A DNA stretch of 64,000 bases, from assembly GCA_030734395.1 (NCBI GenBank), contig JAUZTG010000029.1:3162001-3226000 (forward strand). The letters are read 5' to 3'. The notes under the pieces are model-generated. The model saw only the letters and a list, made by a program, of their open reading frames with translations, did not search any database and had not been told where the DNA came from. Position numbers and translations under genes: made by a program. This document shows, one piece after another, positions 42,342 through 54,298 of the stretch; the first letter of the stretch is position 1; each line of letters starts with the position of its first letter. Origin of the DNA: Sarocladium kiliense. Lineage: Eukaryota; Ascomycota; Sordariomycetes; Hypocreales; Sarocladiaceae.

Positions 42342-45263
42342 ATGCCTCGCGCATCAGGCTCGGGCAAGCGTCACTCAGGGGCCTCCGTAGGCCAGAACAA
42401 CCGTCATGACAATGGCCTTGTAGGCCCCGCGAAACGACTTACTCCCAGGAAGAGTCACGGCTACCTCGACCCCACGGGCCCGTCCCGTCCTGCTTCCGAC
42501 CAGGCCGCAGGACAGGGAGGGCCGCCCAACGCTCCTCCGCTTCCTGATGCCGCCGCTCGAACTGCCGCGCAATACGACCTCTCCTCCACGTCCCATGAGA
42601 ACCGTTCCAACGATACCGGGCGTAGGTCGTCCGTCGGCGGCTACTCGGAGACGTCGTCTGACTCTGGCAACTTCGCGGTAATGGGTGGTCATGGAGGAAT
42701 GAACGGCAACCATCGTTCTATCGATGTCAATGCTGCCAAGAATGTCGATGTTCACAAGGATTCAGGGCCACTTGAGCTCGTCACCACCGTGCTCAGGTCC
42801 CTGCCTCTTCAGGACACCATTGCCATTCTCATAATCCTCATGCACATCCCTTCCGTGTCCCTGACCAGCATCTACGCCCTCTTTGCCTTCATCACCTTCG
42901 TTCCTCCCGTCGCAGGCGGCTCAGCTATGAACATGAACCTCTGGGAGCTCTGGGAGGCCGTCAGCAGCGCACCGTCTCTTGTGACTGTGGCGCTGATGGA
43001 CTTTGCTTTCTTCTTGTTCTGGGCCTTCCTTTGGCCTCCACTGCAAGATGCCATCCTTGACATGGCTAAGCCTATCATAGCTCTGACACTGGGCGGAGCT
43101 GGTGGTGGGCGGAGTGCTTCTTCGAGCGGCTTCACAGCATGTTTTGGTTGGGTCTTCTTTTACCATATCCTTCGGCTGACCAGATCACATTGGGCTCCCA
43201 TTGTCAATCAAATACCGGAACCATGGCGAATGCCGGCCATTTTCCGTGATCCTTTCGACGCTGATTATCTGTACGACAAGAAAAGCTGGATCGACTTGAT
43301 AAAGAGTGGATTGGCGATACATATCCTTATGCAGGGCATAGTACGCGGCATCAAGGACTGGTATCTCAGACGGGAGAGAGCAACTGTCACGACGGGTTCC
43401 ACCGATCCAGAAGCAGGCAAAACTGCCTCTGGAAGTACGGAGGCCTCTGCAGACGCGAATCTCGCTTCGCCTGAGAACGAGACCGCAACGATATCGAGTT
43501 CAAGTACAACACTAAAAAAGAAAAGAAAACAAAGCGCACATGTACGACAACAGCAACCTCTTTGGGCTGCCTTGGCCAGCACCAAGATCGTTTTCATGAA
43601 GGAGTATGAGTTCAGCTCCAAGTCAGTCGCCTCGGCTGGCTCCAACGCAACAGACATCCACAACCTGGGCAATGCACCCTTTGATCGTCTTCCAGGGCAG
43701 ATTTGGATAGCTCACATTGGAAGCGACGAGGTGTCCTTCAGCACGAGCCATTTTCCTGACCTGGACGATGAGGAAGAGGAGGAAGATAGCAGCCCTCCTA
43801 CGCCTGGAACAAACGGTCACGCTCTGCGTCCGTCTGCCATCGACACCCACAAGCCATTCTACGTTCGAGTGAACAATGCCTTCTGGCAGCCGACCCGGAT
43901 GGTGGCGATGGATGATGCAGACGACGAAGTGAAGGAGGGAACTCGATGGACTGGCGATATCTATGGACTCCGACCAGCTAGTAAGTATGTTTGTGAGTTC
44001 GTGGACTCTCGCTCACACGAGGTTCTCTTCACCACAACCGTACGCACAGCGCAGGAAGCTCTCCAGGAAGCCGACTCCGGTGGCGTGCTCCCCAACGGCC
44101 AGCCTCACCAGCGCCCAGATTCACCTTCGACGACATTGCGAAACTCCATTGCCGTGACCGAAGCCAAACTCATCGACGAAAAGGCCCGTCTCAAAGCTGC
44201 GCGTAAAGAGTGGAAGACTCGCATCAACGCTCTCAAGAAAGATAACGACGCAACAGACAATCAATTGCTGTCCGCAGGGTCCCAAGACGAGAAGCTGAGG
44301 GGCAAGATCCGCCAGCAGGAAAACCAGAAGGGCTTGTTCGAGCAGGAGACTGAGCGCATCGCTGAGGAGATCAAAAACTTCGACAGTGCCCCGGAGCTCA
44401 TCGAACGTAAGAAGAAGATGGAGCGTGCCTACCTCGCTGAGAAGAAGATCTTCGACGCAGCCCAGAAGGATCTCAAGGAGCACAAGGCTCGTCTGGACAA
44501 GGACGTCAGTGCCAAGCAAGTCGAGAACACCAACCTGAACACGAGGCGTAACAAGACAGCCACCCGCATTGCCAAAGTTGAGAGCGAACTTCACAACATC
44601 ACCGACGCCAACAATCGCGGCATCAATGAGGCCGAGCGACGAAACCAGGAGCGCGCGCAGCGGGAGGAGTACCAGTCGGGGATTGAGACCTATTACAGGG
44701 AGCGCCTTAACATGGTGCGATCTGCGAACACGCAGCGTGCGGAAGCCGTTCGCGCCACGCAGACCCAGGTTCACAACTTCCATGAACTCCTCAGCACTGC
44801 GAATGGCATGTCAATGGAGATGGTTGCTGGAGACGGTGCCCTTAGTGCATTCGCTCAGTCTTCGCAACAGCTCGGCAACTGGCAGATGAATCCTGCTGCG
44901 CAACCTCACTTCCCAAGTGGCATGTACAATGCCTCGTCCTCCGACCTCATGAACGCGTCCGGGGCGCCAGCGTGGCATGCAGCGACACTACCTCCAACTG
45001 CCCCGGCGTTCAAACCCCGAGGATTCCGCTCTCGTGGCCGCAGTTCTAGCATGCTCAGCGATGTTAGTGGCTTCACACAGTCCAGCGGCGAGGAGGATTC
45101 TCCTGCTTTCCACGCCTTCTCCGGTCACCATCAGCCTTGGGGTAGAAGCCGAGCAGATGGTAGTGCCGATAGTGGGAGCAGTTCGCAGGAGGATGGCAGT
45201 GGCAGTGGGACTGGGAGTGGGAACGGAAGTGGGAGCACTGGTGAGCCGACTAGTCCTACGTGA
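42342..45263 (+). CDS. acrB: AcrB-like ubiquitination-network membrane protein
   Basis: A single exon of 973 residues. Residues 1-145 are Ser/Gly/Pro-rich and disordered. Hydrophobic segments follow at about 158-192 (TIAILIILMHIPSVSLTSIYALFAFITF), 213-232 (LVTVALMDFAFFLFWAFLW) and 240-275. A middle domain contains HKPFYVRVNNAFWQPTRM and YVCEFVD, beta-rich and possibly ligand-binding. A long Lys/Glu-rich coiled coil runs from about 600 to 815. The C-terminus is Ser/Gly-rich, ending in GSGSGTGSGNGSGS repeats. Family knowledge: this order matches Aspergillus nidulans AcrB, a membrane coiled-coil protein linked genetically to the CreB-CreC deubiquitination network of carbon catabolite control. 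The assignment rests on remembered architecture; no enzyme motif is present. Confidence 0.75.
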   Translation: MPRASGSGKRHSGASVGQNNRHDNGLVGPAKRLTPRKSHGYLDPTGPSRPASDQAAGQGGPPNAPPLPDAAARTAAQYDLSSTSHENRSNDTGRRSSVGGYSETSSDSGNFAVMGGHGGMNGNHRSIDVNAAKNVDVHKDSGPLELVTTVLRSLPLQDTIAILIILMHIPSVSLTSIYALFAFITFVPPVAGGSAMNMNLWELWEAVSSAPSLVTVALMDFAFFLFWAFLWPPLQDAILDMAKPIIALTLGGAGGGRSASSSGFTACFGWVFFYHILRLTRSHWAPIVNQIPEPWRMPAIFRDPFDADYLYDKKSWIDLIKSGLAIHILMQGIVRGIKDWYLRRERATVTTGSTDPEAGKTASGSTEASADANLASPENETATISSSSTTLKKKRKQSAHVRQQQPLWAALASTKIVFMKEYEFSSKSVASAGSNATDIHNLGNAPFDRLPGQIWIAHIGSDEVSFSTSHFPDLDDEEEEEDSSPPTPGTNGHALRPSAIDTHKPFYVRVNNAFWQPTRMVAMDDADDEVKEGTRWTGDIYGLRPASKYVCEFVDSRSHEVLFTTTVRTAQEALQEADSGGVLPNGQPHQRPDSPSTTLRNSIAVTEAKLIDEKARLKAARKEWKTRINALKKDNDATDNQLLSAGSQDEKLRGKIRQQENQKGLFEQETERIAEEIKNFDSAPELIERKKKMERAYLAEKKIFDAAQKDLKEHKARLDKDVSAKQVENTNLNTRRNKTATRIAKVESELHNITDANNRGINEAERRNQERAQREEYQSGIETYYRERLNMVRSANTQRAEAVRATQTQVHNFHELLSTANGMSMEMVAGDGALSAFAQSSQQLGNWQMNPAAQPHFPSGMYNASSSDLMNASGAPAWHAATLPPTAPAFKPRGFRSRGRSSSMLSDVSGFTQSSGEEDSPAFHAFSGHHQPWGRSRADGSADSGSSSQEDGSGSGTGSGNGSGSTGEPTSPT

Positions 45264-45996
45264 TTGCTGCTACTTCTGCTTAAGGGCCTTGACTGTTGTG
45301 AGCTTGCTGGCAGGCTGCTAACCTGGTGAGAGCTGGTTTGTGGCTTCCGTAGTCTGGTTGCTTGTCGTGGTACACGGAATAAAAGCGCTTTTTCTGATTA
45401 AACTGCCTCCTTGAATTGTGTTGTAATCTTTATGCATGTCACGTTAGCACCTGTTAGCCAGATACGAGGTGGTTATGCCGGGCTAGGGAGGCATTGTTAC
45501 CCTCGAACTAAGCTTGTATTACCACTGCCAGATTCAACCCAGGCAACGCGGATGATGTTTTCATGCCGTGGGATGAAGCTGTAAAAGCCAGTAACAGACG
45601 GCAACGTTCTTAGCTCATCAAGGTTTAGGTTTGAGTCATGTAGCTATTCTCCGAGTTGGCACGCAAAGTCTGGCATACAAGGGGTCATGACTCGATGTTC
45701 AATGAGGAGAAAACATAGTTTTGCATGATAGGAGTCTTCTAAATTCCTTGGACTGTCCCACTAGCATGGGCATGCCTGGCCGGGTCTAGGGTAGGCTTTG
45801 ACGCACTCGTAAAGCTGCTACAGGGGCTCGGACGCGGTTGAAGCTCTTAATGCGCGAACGACCTAAGGGTCCGTCCTCCCCCCAGCGCAACGACCTACTC
45901 CTCGATTTCGCCGAAACCTCCTTAACTCCTAATGCTGCAACGTCGGTGCATGCTGTATTTCTCACCCTCCGACCTAGACATGACGTCAAGATCGCC
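45264..45996. other. Spacer
   Basis: About 730 bases of 3' flank and promoter. No gene supported. Confidence 0.4.
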
Positions 45997-48900
45997 ATGG
46001 ATTTCGTGAGTCTACCTGGAGACTGTGAGCTCTCCGGATTTCGGGGCCAATAGCTAACCATCGTATCCAACCCGCCAGTGGTCTCGTCTCTTGAAGAACC
46101 CCCTCTCGTCGGGGACTTCTTACAAGGACCAGGCTAAAGATCCTGCGAAGCGTTTGCATCGATTTGAAAAGGAGTATACGCATTTACTGGTGAGAACCCA
46201 GCGCCAGCTTCCTTGAAGGCCGGACGACTAGACTCAGGAGCTGACAAGGAGGGATCTAGAACCGATGGCGCGCCTCCTCGAACCTCGGAACCGACAGCGA
46301 CGCCGCCGAATCCCTTGAGATCAGCCTCCAAGAGCTCACCAATATCCTCAGCGACGAGTCACGCCGCCCCCTTCCCCATCCATGTATTCAGTACGCCTCG
46401 CTGAAGCAAGTTTATGTCCCCATCGGCAAGATCGCAACAACCTCCCATAACGAATGGATTATCAAAGAAGCTGTCCTCTTCTTCGCCACCCTCGTCGAAA
46501 GCGAAGAAGAGGCCTTTGCAGAAAACCCGGCCTTCTCCGCCAGCCTCACGAACCTCCTCGTGCGCATCACAGGTGTCAACAGCGTGCGCCTGGGCCTGGA
46601 CACCGAGTCGAGGGTGGTGGAGCTCGCTTTCAACATCACTACCAAGATCAGGCTGGATCCTGAGATCTTGCCGGCGTGGTTCAAGAGTACGAATGCGAAT
46701 TCGAGGGAACATCATCGGTTGTCGCAGCAGTTGAGCCACCATCAACGGCAGGCGAGCAATGATACGACGGCAGGGGCGAGGAGCAGTAGTCGGGATAAGT
46801 TTGCGGGGAGGACGCAGAGGGGGGATTTCCCGCTTTTCTATATCCTGATGGATTATATTCATCATGAGGGCAAGGTGGGAGACTTTGCAAGGACGGGGTT
46901 GCTGTACATCATTGAGGCGGCATCGAGCTCTGCGTCTTTGGAGCAATGGATCGTCGAGAGCGATCTCTCGACTCTCATGGCGACGGGGTTGGGTGCGCTG
47001 TACAGCCAGCTGAGCAGGAAGCTGGTGATCGACCACCTGCCGCACGATCTGCCACCGATCCTGGCCTTCTCTGATTACGAACACCCGACTTCGAACTATG
47101 AGATTGTGAGCTCGTGTTCACCAGAGTTTCAGTCGCACTTGGACACTTTCCTATCGCATCTGCTTTTCTGGCAGGATGTGTTGAACCACTGTAGGTCTGT
47201 GGAAGTCAAATCAACGCTGTTGGAACACTTTCAAGTCATTTTTCTACAGCAACTATTGTAAGTTTGGTCCCTGACCCAAAAGAAGGCGGTCACGCTAATG
47301 TGAGGCAGATACCCTTCGCTTCTCGAGTCGTCTGATATCGACGGAGGATCATCTGTGGCGGTTTTGACATACCTTCGCCGCATCCTCGAATCCCTTGATC
47401 ACCCTGACATGATCAACCTCATTCTTCATTACCTCCTCGCCCTTCCAGACCACGTACCTAAACGGAATCAAGGACCGCGCACGTCTATCAGCGATGCCCG
47501 AAAACGAAAATCCATGGATCTTGCGACCATGGTCGCCGAAACCACAGACACTTCAGTGACGCCGCTGTTGTTCAACTTGGTGGATCTTATCTTGGCATGC
47601 TTGCGGTCACGAAATCAGCAAACGATTCATGTCACACTCCAGCTTGTGTCCGCCATTCTTAAGAGGCACCACAGGTATGCTGTCATCACGCTACTCAGGA
47701 CGGATATTCTACCCAGCCGGACCTATCATCGCACAATTGGTGCGCATGAGCAGGAGATCGAATACCTAATGAGCCTAGCCGGCTCGATAGGAGGACACGA
47801 CAACTTTGACGAAGTCTACGAGAGTGCCATTAAGGATAACATGGCACGGTTGGAAAGTCACCCGTGCTCACTGAAGCTGGTCGCCCCCAAGGTGTCAGTG
47901 AACAATCATAAGCTGCCAGACATACCGGACAGTCTTCCTGGTGCGCCACGAGATGTGAGGGAACACACTCTGCGACCAGATGATCCATTGCTGAACACGG
48001 TCCTGGATCTGTTGGGCACATTCTTCCTCAACCCCGTGGAGACGAATTTGTCGGTCACGGAAACGATCGTTGATTTGGCTATCTGTGGCTACATGAGCAT
48101 TGATGGCTGGCTGGCCCGGAGTCCAAATAGCTACACCTATCCCGAGGATGAACCCGAGCCCGAGCCAGCAGAAACCACAGCTGAGGTCGCTCAAGGAGAC
48201 GATTCATCTCTCTCAGACGAGGCGGAGCGAGCTAAAGCTATGGCAAAATGCAGAGCTCGACCATTGTGGGTTCAATCATCGCTCCCACGCATCCTCGATA
48301 TCCTCAAGAAGCTAGAGGGGCAAGTTATCAAGTACAAGGACATCATCCCGCGCTTCGATGAGCTCGTTCAGCAGCGTCGCGAGGCCTTCCAGACCGCAGA
48401 CTTGGTGCTCAGGAATCCACAGAACCCCGGCAGGATGCACGACACGCCTGATCGCCCTAGTATGGAGGAGCTATCCCGCAGCGGTTCGCCATCAAGACCT
48501 TCTGCGTTGGAGGGCTTCGCGCAGCGTTTGCTTTCAGAACTTGGGACGCCTAGCCGCTCAAGTAGCCCTCGTGGACGCAAGGAGCTGAACCGGAGCTCGG
48601 GTAGCGGTGTTAATAGTCCCGCGCCTGGTGGTGCTGTCTCGTCGCCGAGGCCTATTCCTTCGCAGCCACCACCGCGGGAACCGATAGGAAGTTTCCCGAG
48701 GAGCTGGTCGCCGAGCAGTAACAGGGATGAGTCAGTTGATGGACGAGATATTGGGGGCATGTCTAATGCCGCAAGTGAGGCAACAGCTTTTGCGGCAGTG
48801 GATCAAAGTATCTTGAGTAGGAAGGTGGGACTGCCTGGTGCCAATGTCGAGCCTATTCCATTGAGGTTTGATAAGAAGCCAATGCCAGAACCGGTGAAAG

Positions 48901-49169
48901 AGGAGGAAGAGAACGGGGAGGGTGACGGCGATGAGCTGGGACAGTTAACGGCGGAAGAAGCGACGCCCCAGGAAGCGGAGGGTCATGCCAAGGGAGAGAA
49001 GCAAGAGACCCCCGAAGAAGAAGAGGACCAGCAGGAAAAAGACAAGGAGGAACTGGTGTCCGTATCACACATCGTCACGAACGTCATCATCCTGCAGTCG
49101 TTCCTGTTCGAGCTGGCGAGCTTGTTGCAGGTCCGGGCTGGGCTATTTGATGAGGTACGGTTCGTGTAG
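45997..49169 (+). CDS. FHIP/RAI16-like subunit of the FTS-Hook-FHIP motor adaptor
   Basis: Four exons (45997-46005, 46079-46189, 46260-47257, 47309-49169) give 992 residues. It begins MDFWSRLL, typical of this family, followed by RLHRFEKEYTHLL and WRASSNLG. The RAI16-like helical domain covers about residues 1-450 (EWIIKEAVLFFATLVESEEEAF, NLLVRITGVNSVRLGLD, DVLNHCRSVEVKSTLLEHF). The middle and end are Ser/Pro- and Glu-rich. The last 30 residues return to a conserved helix (IVTNVIILQSFLFELASLLQ). Family knowledge: in Aspergillus FhipA, with Hook and Fts, links early endosomes to dynein and kinesin. The first coding exon is only nine bases; it was chosen because it restores the family start. 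Confidence 0.88.
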
Positions 49170-49986
49170 GAGGCTGCATGAGGAAGGACGGTTTTCTTTA
49201 CTTGTTGAAGATTCAAGATAGATGTGATACCAAGATTGACGGCTCATGTCGTTGGTGAAAGCATGTTTGAACCAACGCAGATTGCCTTTTGATGTATTGC
49301 ATGATGCACTACGTCGCCTGTGGTCTTCTGTGGGCAAACCATTGGACACTTCATGACGTTCTGATGGAAGGGATGGGTTAAAGTAGAAAGTGACCGCATA
49401 CTGCCCAATCTATTTCTGACTGAGTTGGGTGGGCTGGGTGACTGAATGTAAATCTCCATATACAGTCTGAACAGATGGTGATCGCTTCCGCGTGGCACAC
49501 TGAACAAGTGGCTCAATGATCTGCAAACTGTTCCCTACTAGCAATAGCAATTGCAACTATAGTATCTTACCATTTGAAAGATCGCACGTCGATCTGCTGG
49601 CCGGCGGAGAGATGGATGACCGGATGAACAACGTCTCCCATTCCTCCAATGTCCTTCAGACGTAGAAAATGGTTGCTTGTCATTCTCGCCATGCGTGTGA
49701 TCTGGCTGCACTGGTGAATTCCACGCGTCGGATGTGCTTCATAATATCTACTTCCTCCTTCGCCGTTTCTTGAACTTATCTTGGGCATGCCCTGCGCCCG
49801 TTCGATTGCAACGATCGTCTGCATACCCTTAGAGATCTTAGTTTTATAGTACCATAATACGTAGTTAGCAGGATGTATAGGAATTGATATTGCCATAAGA
49901 ACGCCCGTTGAATGCTCTATACTGTAAGTGTGTATATAATCATCATGATCGTCATAAGCTGTCGTCGCCGCGTTGAAACCGGAAGC
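49170..49986. other. Convergent spacer
   Basis: About 815 bases between the FHIP gene and the 3' end of the T5orf172 gene. An ATG-started 109-codon minus frame (49567-49896) has no motif. AT content rises around 49840-49950, as in 3' UTRs. Confidence 0.4.
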
Positions 49987-51237
49987 TCATCTTAAGCTTC
50001 CTTCATCCCACTCAACCCATCTTCTGACCACCTCATCGACCTGCTTCACGCCGGACCTTGAAGCATCGACTTCGAACCACTCACGATGGTCTCTGCCACA
50101 AGCCTCGCAAGCGTCCATACATGCTCGCATACCCAGTCCAGCGAGCTCGAGATGAATGAGCCTCTCCACTCGCTTCGCATGCGGCGTCTTCCGTGGTGAT
50201 TTGTTGCCAGAAACGAGAGGGTAATACCGCAGCATTTCCAAGTCGTAACCGCATTGACGTTGCCATTGGTTCATCCTTCGCTGAACGTTCGCTGCCCGAC
50301 CAATCTTCAGGATGATTGTTTTGCTATCCGTGGCGTTGCTGTTGGCAGCAAAACGCGAGACAACATCACTGGGACGTCGTGACCTAGCCCCTCCCGCTGG
50401 AGATGGAGGTGCGAGGAGAGACCGTGCAGCGTCGACTGGTGGCTTTGCAGCTTCCGAGGCTGGTGTAAGCCAGAACATGTAGATGTAACCTGGTTCCTCG
50501 GAGTCAACATAGGGCTTTGCAAGCTCCGCTAGGATCGCAGAGGCTGCCGATGCCTCAACGTTGTCCGGCACAAGATCTTTGAGCTGCGCTGTCTGAGACG
50601 CTGTTGACTTGCGAGAACGGTAGGATGACTTGCTTGGAGAGGCATTCGAGGCGTTGAGTCGTTGTCTGGAGGAAGTGGCGCTTGGTGTAGGATACGGTAG
50701 TCTCCCCTTTCCACTGGGCGTAGCTACAGATGCAGCTGGATTCTGAACGGGACGTGGCTGTGGTCTGGGTCTGGGTTCGTCTCGGATCTCCTCGAGTGGT
50801 ATTGAGAAGCAGCAGCAGAACTCAAGCGTCTTCGTCTGCTTCGGCCTTGTCATCTGCAAGGCCTGGCCATTCTGCGGCCTCCTCGTAGGCCGAACATGGC
50901 CCTTCCCCTGCTTCTCTTGCAGATCGACCAGACCAAGCCTGTCGGCTAATGTGTCCAAGCTCGTACGCTCTTCGAGTATCGGTGTCGCCGTGCCGCGTGG
51001 GCCTGGGCTCGATCGGGCTGAATTGGCAGCTTGCTCCTTGTGCTGCCAGCAGTAGAGCGATTCATCGCGGGGGTCTGGCACCTTCTTGCGAGGGAAGAGA
51101 GTTGCTGGCTGTGGTGCCGCAGCAAGTGCCCGTCGACAAGGCCGACCGCTAGATGTGATGCCACGGCATGTCGAATGTGGGTTCTTGGAATCGGAACGGT
51201 CAAGGAAAGATTCGGGTGTGTTCGCAACGAAGGGCAT
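49987..51237 (-). CDS. T5orf172 (MUG113, GIY-YIG-like) domain protein
   Basis: A single exon of 416 residues on the minus strand. An N-terminal Cys/His-containing part (CRGITSSGRPCRRAL with YCWQHKEQ) looks like a small metal-binding unit often seen in these fungal proteins. A Pro/Ser/Arg-rich linker follows. The C-terminal T5orf172 domain (about 245-400) starts PGYIYMFWLTP, continues ILKIGRAANVQRRMNQWQRQCGY, and ends RVERLIHLEL and WFEVDASR. Family knowledge: the domain is related to GIY-YIG nucleases, named after a phage T5 protein, and widespread in fungi with unknown function. GYIYMFW and LKIGRA correspond to the GIY and YIG strands; whether it cuts DNA is not known. Confidence 0.85.
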   Translation of the reverse strand: MPFVANTPESFLDRSDSKNPHSTCRGITSSGRPCRRALAAAPQPATLFPRKKVPDPRDESLYCWQHKEQAANSARSSPGPRGTATPILEERTSLDTLADRLGLVDLQEKQGKGHVRPTRRPQNGQALQMTRPKQTKTLEFCCCFSIPLEEIRDEPRPRPQPRPVQNPAASVATPSGKGRLPYPTPSATSSRQRLNASNASPSKSSYRSRKSTASQTAQLKDLVPDNVEASAASAILAELAKPYVDSEEPGYIYMFWLTPASEAAKPPVDAARSLLAPPSPAGGARSRRPSDVVSRFAANSNATDSKTIILKIGRAANVQRRMNQWQRQCGYDLEMLRYYPLVSGNKSPRKTPHAKRVERLIHLELAGLGMRACMDACEACGRDHREWFEVDASRSGVKQVDEVVRRWVEWDEGSLR

Positions 51238-52383
51238 TTCAGGCGCAATGCAGTGGTTTCTCGAGAGTTCGACCAGCTGGACTTCAGTGCATCTGCAAAC
51301 CAGAAATTTGGGAACGCAGGAATATGGTCGAACTCAGAACAGGAATGACAGTGTATTTAGGAGATGAGAAGTGAATCACCTCGTGGCCGACCAGGTGGCC
51401 TGCGACGCAAGCAGGATTCGCGCCTGCATCACTGACCTGGCGGTTCACGCTTGAGGGAGGCTGGGGCTGCTTCTGCCTGCGTCACAGTGCGTCGAGTCGA
51501 GGCTTGGTGGGGGTGGAAGGTGGGCGGCAGGAATCGTGGCTGGATTTGTGGCGGTGCGGGCCTGAGTCCCCTTCAGCCACATCTATGGTATAGAGTTCCC
51601 TCCGTGTGCTTTCTCCTTTTCCGCCCCGGCGACCTCCTGTGATGTTCTCAACAAAGTCAAGTCAAACCGGATACTCGAGCAAGAGCAGGCGTGACTCTGT
51701 GATTGGCCTGGCAAGCGAAGCTGTCAAGGTTGGGGCTAGGGACAAATGCGAACACGGCTGTTCCACTTAAGGTCCTAAGAGCCGACATTGCTCCTCCATC
51801 CCTCAACTTGTCGTGATGTTCAGGGTTGATAGATGACTTTTGTTGATATGCCCACGATCGAATGATGTTGAAGTTCATTTCATTTCTCGAACCATTTATT
51901 ACCATACTGGTCCTGGTCACTGGGCTGTGGATAATGCCGATCTAGGTTGCCCCCCAGAAGATGCCTCGCCGGCGCGAGGACCCGAGCCAAAGCATAACTT
52001 CACCTCCTCCAGCCTTATAGCCTCCATAATACCATGGATCATTGTAGGTTTCATCGGAAGACTGGCTTGAATATGCCTCGCTCCACTCCACCTTCACGCC
52101 TTGGTCTGGAGGAGGAGTACTTAACCAGTGAGCATCTCTGCTGAATTATCCAAATGCCCGCGTACCTCACATCTAAGATCATCTCCGACCCTTGAACGAA
52201 GCTCCAGATGGCTCTTCACACCACAAGGAGGTTATTCGAGTATCCGTCTTCACTGCAGTAGTTCGCCGTTCTGTTTCACTCCGTGGCACCAGTGCTAGTG
52301 TCTGATCCCAAATAACAAAGGACTGTTAACCACATCTTGGAGCAATACTGCTTCTTATTAGAGGGTCTTAGGTCAAATCAGGG
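51238..52383. other. Intergenic region with nested inverted repeat
   Basis: About 1.1 kb between the divergent T5orf172 and transporter genes. It contains the inverted repeat at 51371-51448. No gene supported. Confidence 0.4.
51371..51448. repeat. Nested inverted repeats (possible structured element)
   Basis: Three nested stems are visible: GTGAA (51371) with TTCAC (to 51448), CCAGGT (51391) with ACCTGG (to 51440), and GCAGG (51411) with CCTGC (to 51427) around a 7-nt loop. It lies about 130 bases upstream of the T5orf172 start codon. It is not a tRNA. Role unknown. Confidence 0.35.
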
Positions 52384-54189
52384 ATGCAAACCAACAGAAT
52401 TCAGCCTTCCCGAGCAAGGATAGCGGCAAAGGACAGTCGCGAGGACCCAGACATGGCTAGGATCTTGACACAACCGAGTCTGCGCAGCATGCGGCCCGCA
52501 TCTCATGACCTTGAACGCGGATTAGGCTCACATGGAGGACTGAATCCCATGCGTAGACAATCAGCTGAAGTCAGAGCACCTGCTCTGGGTATTTCGCCCT
52601 CATTTCAAGCGTATTTGAGGGTCAATGACACCGTTACCACCACAGATGAGGATGAGCCCACCATTCCAACAGGCTCGCAAACAGAGAAGGACCACAAGTC
52701 CTCCTGGAATTACATTACCCTGCTTCTGATATCAGAGTATGTCGGTTACACGACACTTTGTCTACCTTGGGTCTTCAGCAAAATGAGCGTTGTCCTTGCT
52801 ACGATATCTCTCGTTCTCAATGTCGGCCTCTACATCGCTTCGTCTCGCATCCTGTGGCAGTTCTGCGTCAGACACCCTGAGGTCAACGACATCGTTGACA
52901 TTGTGGCTCACTTGGTCAAAGACAAGGGTCGAGGCATGCGAACCTTCACCCATGTGACGACCGTTTTCTTCTACTCAATCACGATCGCTGTAATGGCTTT
53001 CCATATTGTCAGTGGCGCCGAGTTCATTGATACAGTATCAGCTGCTTGGTCTCCCTCTTGCAAGAACATTGTACTCAGCATTTTCGCCGTTCTGCCATGC
53101 CTTGCAATTTCTCTCATACGTTCATTTCCGGTGCTGTCTAAGATGTCAATCATCGCCGGCGTCAGCACTTACATTTCTCTCATCTTCGCTTGCGTGTATC
53201 TCGCAGTGCATGAGAAGACTGTCAAGGAAGGGCCATCACTGGATTCACCAACAGTGAGCATGGGACCGGCAAAAAATGTGACTTTTGTGGAATTGGTGGT
53301 GTCGTTCTTGACAATCAGCTTTGCCACGAATGGCTCAGTGACGATTCCGACATTTGTTCGCGATATGAGAAATCCGAGGTAAGCTTCGAAGCACCAAGAC
53401 GCGATAACCACGACTGACTGTGAGAAGTGACTTCCCGAAGGCTCTTTACCTGAGCAGTGCGGTTGTCTTGGCGACATTTGCGGTCTTTGGAGGTGTCGTC
53501 TACAGCGAAATTGGCACGCAATACATGACCATACCGGCGATGGGGACCTTGCGTTGGGCACATAAAATCGTCGTCTTTGCCTTCATGGTTCCAACGATTG
53601 TGTTTCTTGGTGCCTTGTACGCCGCAGTTCTGGCGAGACGCGCTTACACGGGGCTGGCTGATTGGCTTCGCCGCAAAGAGCCGAAGGCTGCGCTGACCAC
53701 ATCTTGGGGCAACTGTCTCTGGGCGATGGTTCCAGGTGAGTATCTGCTTCTTGAACTGTCTGGGAAGAATGCTTCTGACATGGACACAGTCACTGTTTGG
53801 GTCGCAGCTTGGCTTGTCGCTGGACTTGTTCCCTTCTTATCAGGCTGTAAGTGTTGTTACGGTTGCCCTTTCGTCTAGATTGATCTGACCGCTCACCAGT
53901 GACATCGATTGTCGCCGCGACTTTTGTATCGACCTTCGGCTTTATCATTCCCCCTTGCTTATGGTTCTCGATGCGATCTGCAGACGCCCGAAGGCATCAA
54001 GCGACCGGCAAACGACGACCCAACACCCTACTGTGTCTGTTCTGGGCAAGCATGTTCATCTTTGGCGTGTGCTTTATGATGGGTGCTGGACTCTATGCCA
54101 GTATCATGAACCTGTTGAATGAATTCAAGGAAACCGGTGTGGGAAGACCATTTGCGTGTCACCGTGGCTGCGTTGCTGGATCTCCCTGA
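52384..54189 (+). CDS. AAAP-family amino-acid transporter
   Basis: Four exons (52384-53378, 53428-53735, 53790-53846, 53900-54189) give 549 residues. A disordered N-tail of about 105 residues precedes roughly 11 membrane segments, starting SWNYITLLLISEYVGYTTLCLPWVF, the usual first segment of the family, and including VTTVFFYSITIAVMAFHIVSG and FVELVVSFLTISFATNGSVTIPTF. Family knowledge: fungal AAAP (SLC32/36/38-like) proteins move neutral amino acids across plasma or vacuole membranes. Substrate not predictable. Exon 3 is only 57 nt but is needed to keep membrane segment FLSG-LTSIV in frame. Confidence 0.88.
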
Positions 54190-54298
54190 TGTAAGGGTTG
54201 CATGACTCTGTTTATCGCTATACATGATACCTCGGATACTTGTCCTTCACTCCAGATACCCAGTTCAAAACCCGAACGCCGCCAGATCTCATCAATAA

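Noticed and set aside
51391..51427. tRNA-like arm (GCAGG-ATTCGCG-CCTGC)
   Set aside because: The T-loop lacks TTC-R-A in both orientations and no matching acceptor stem is found at the right distance.
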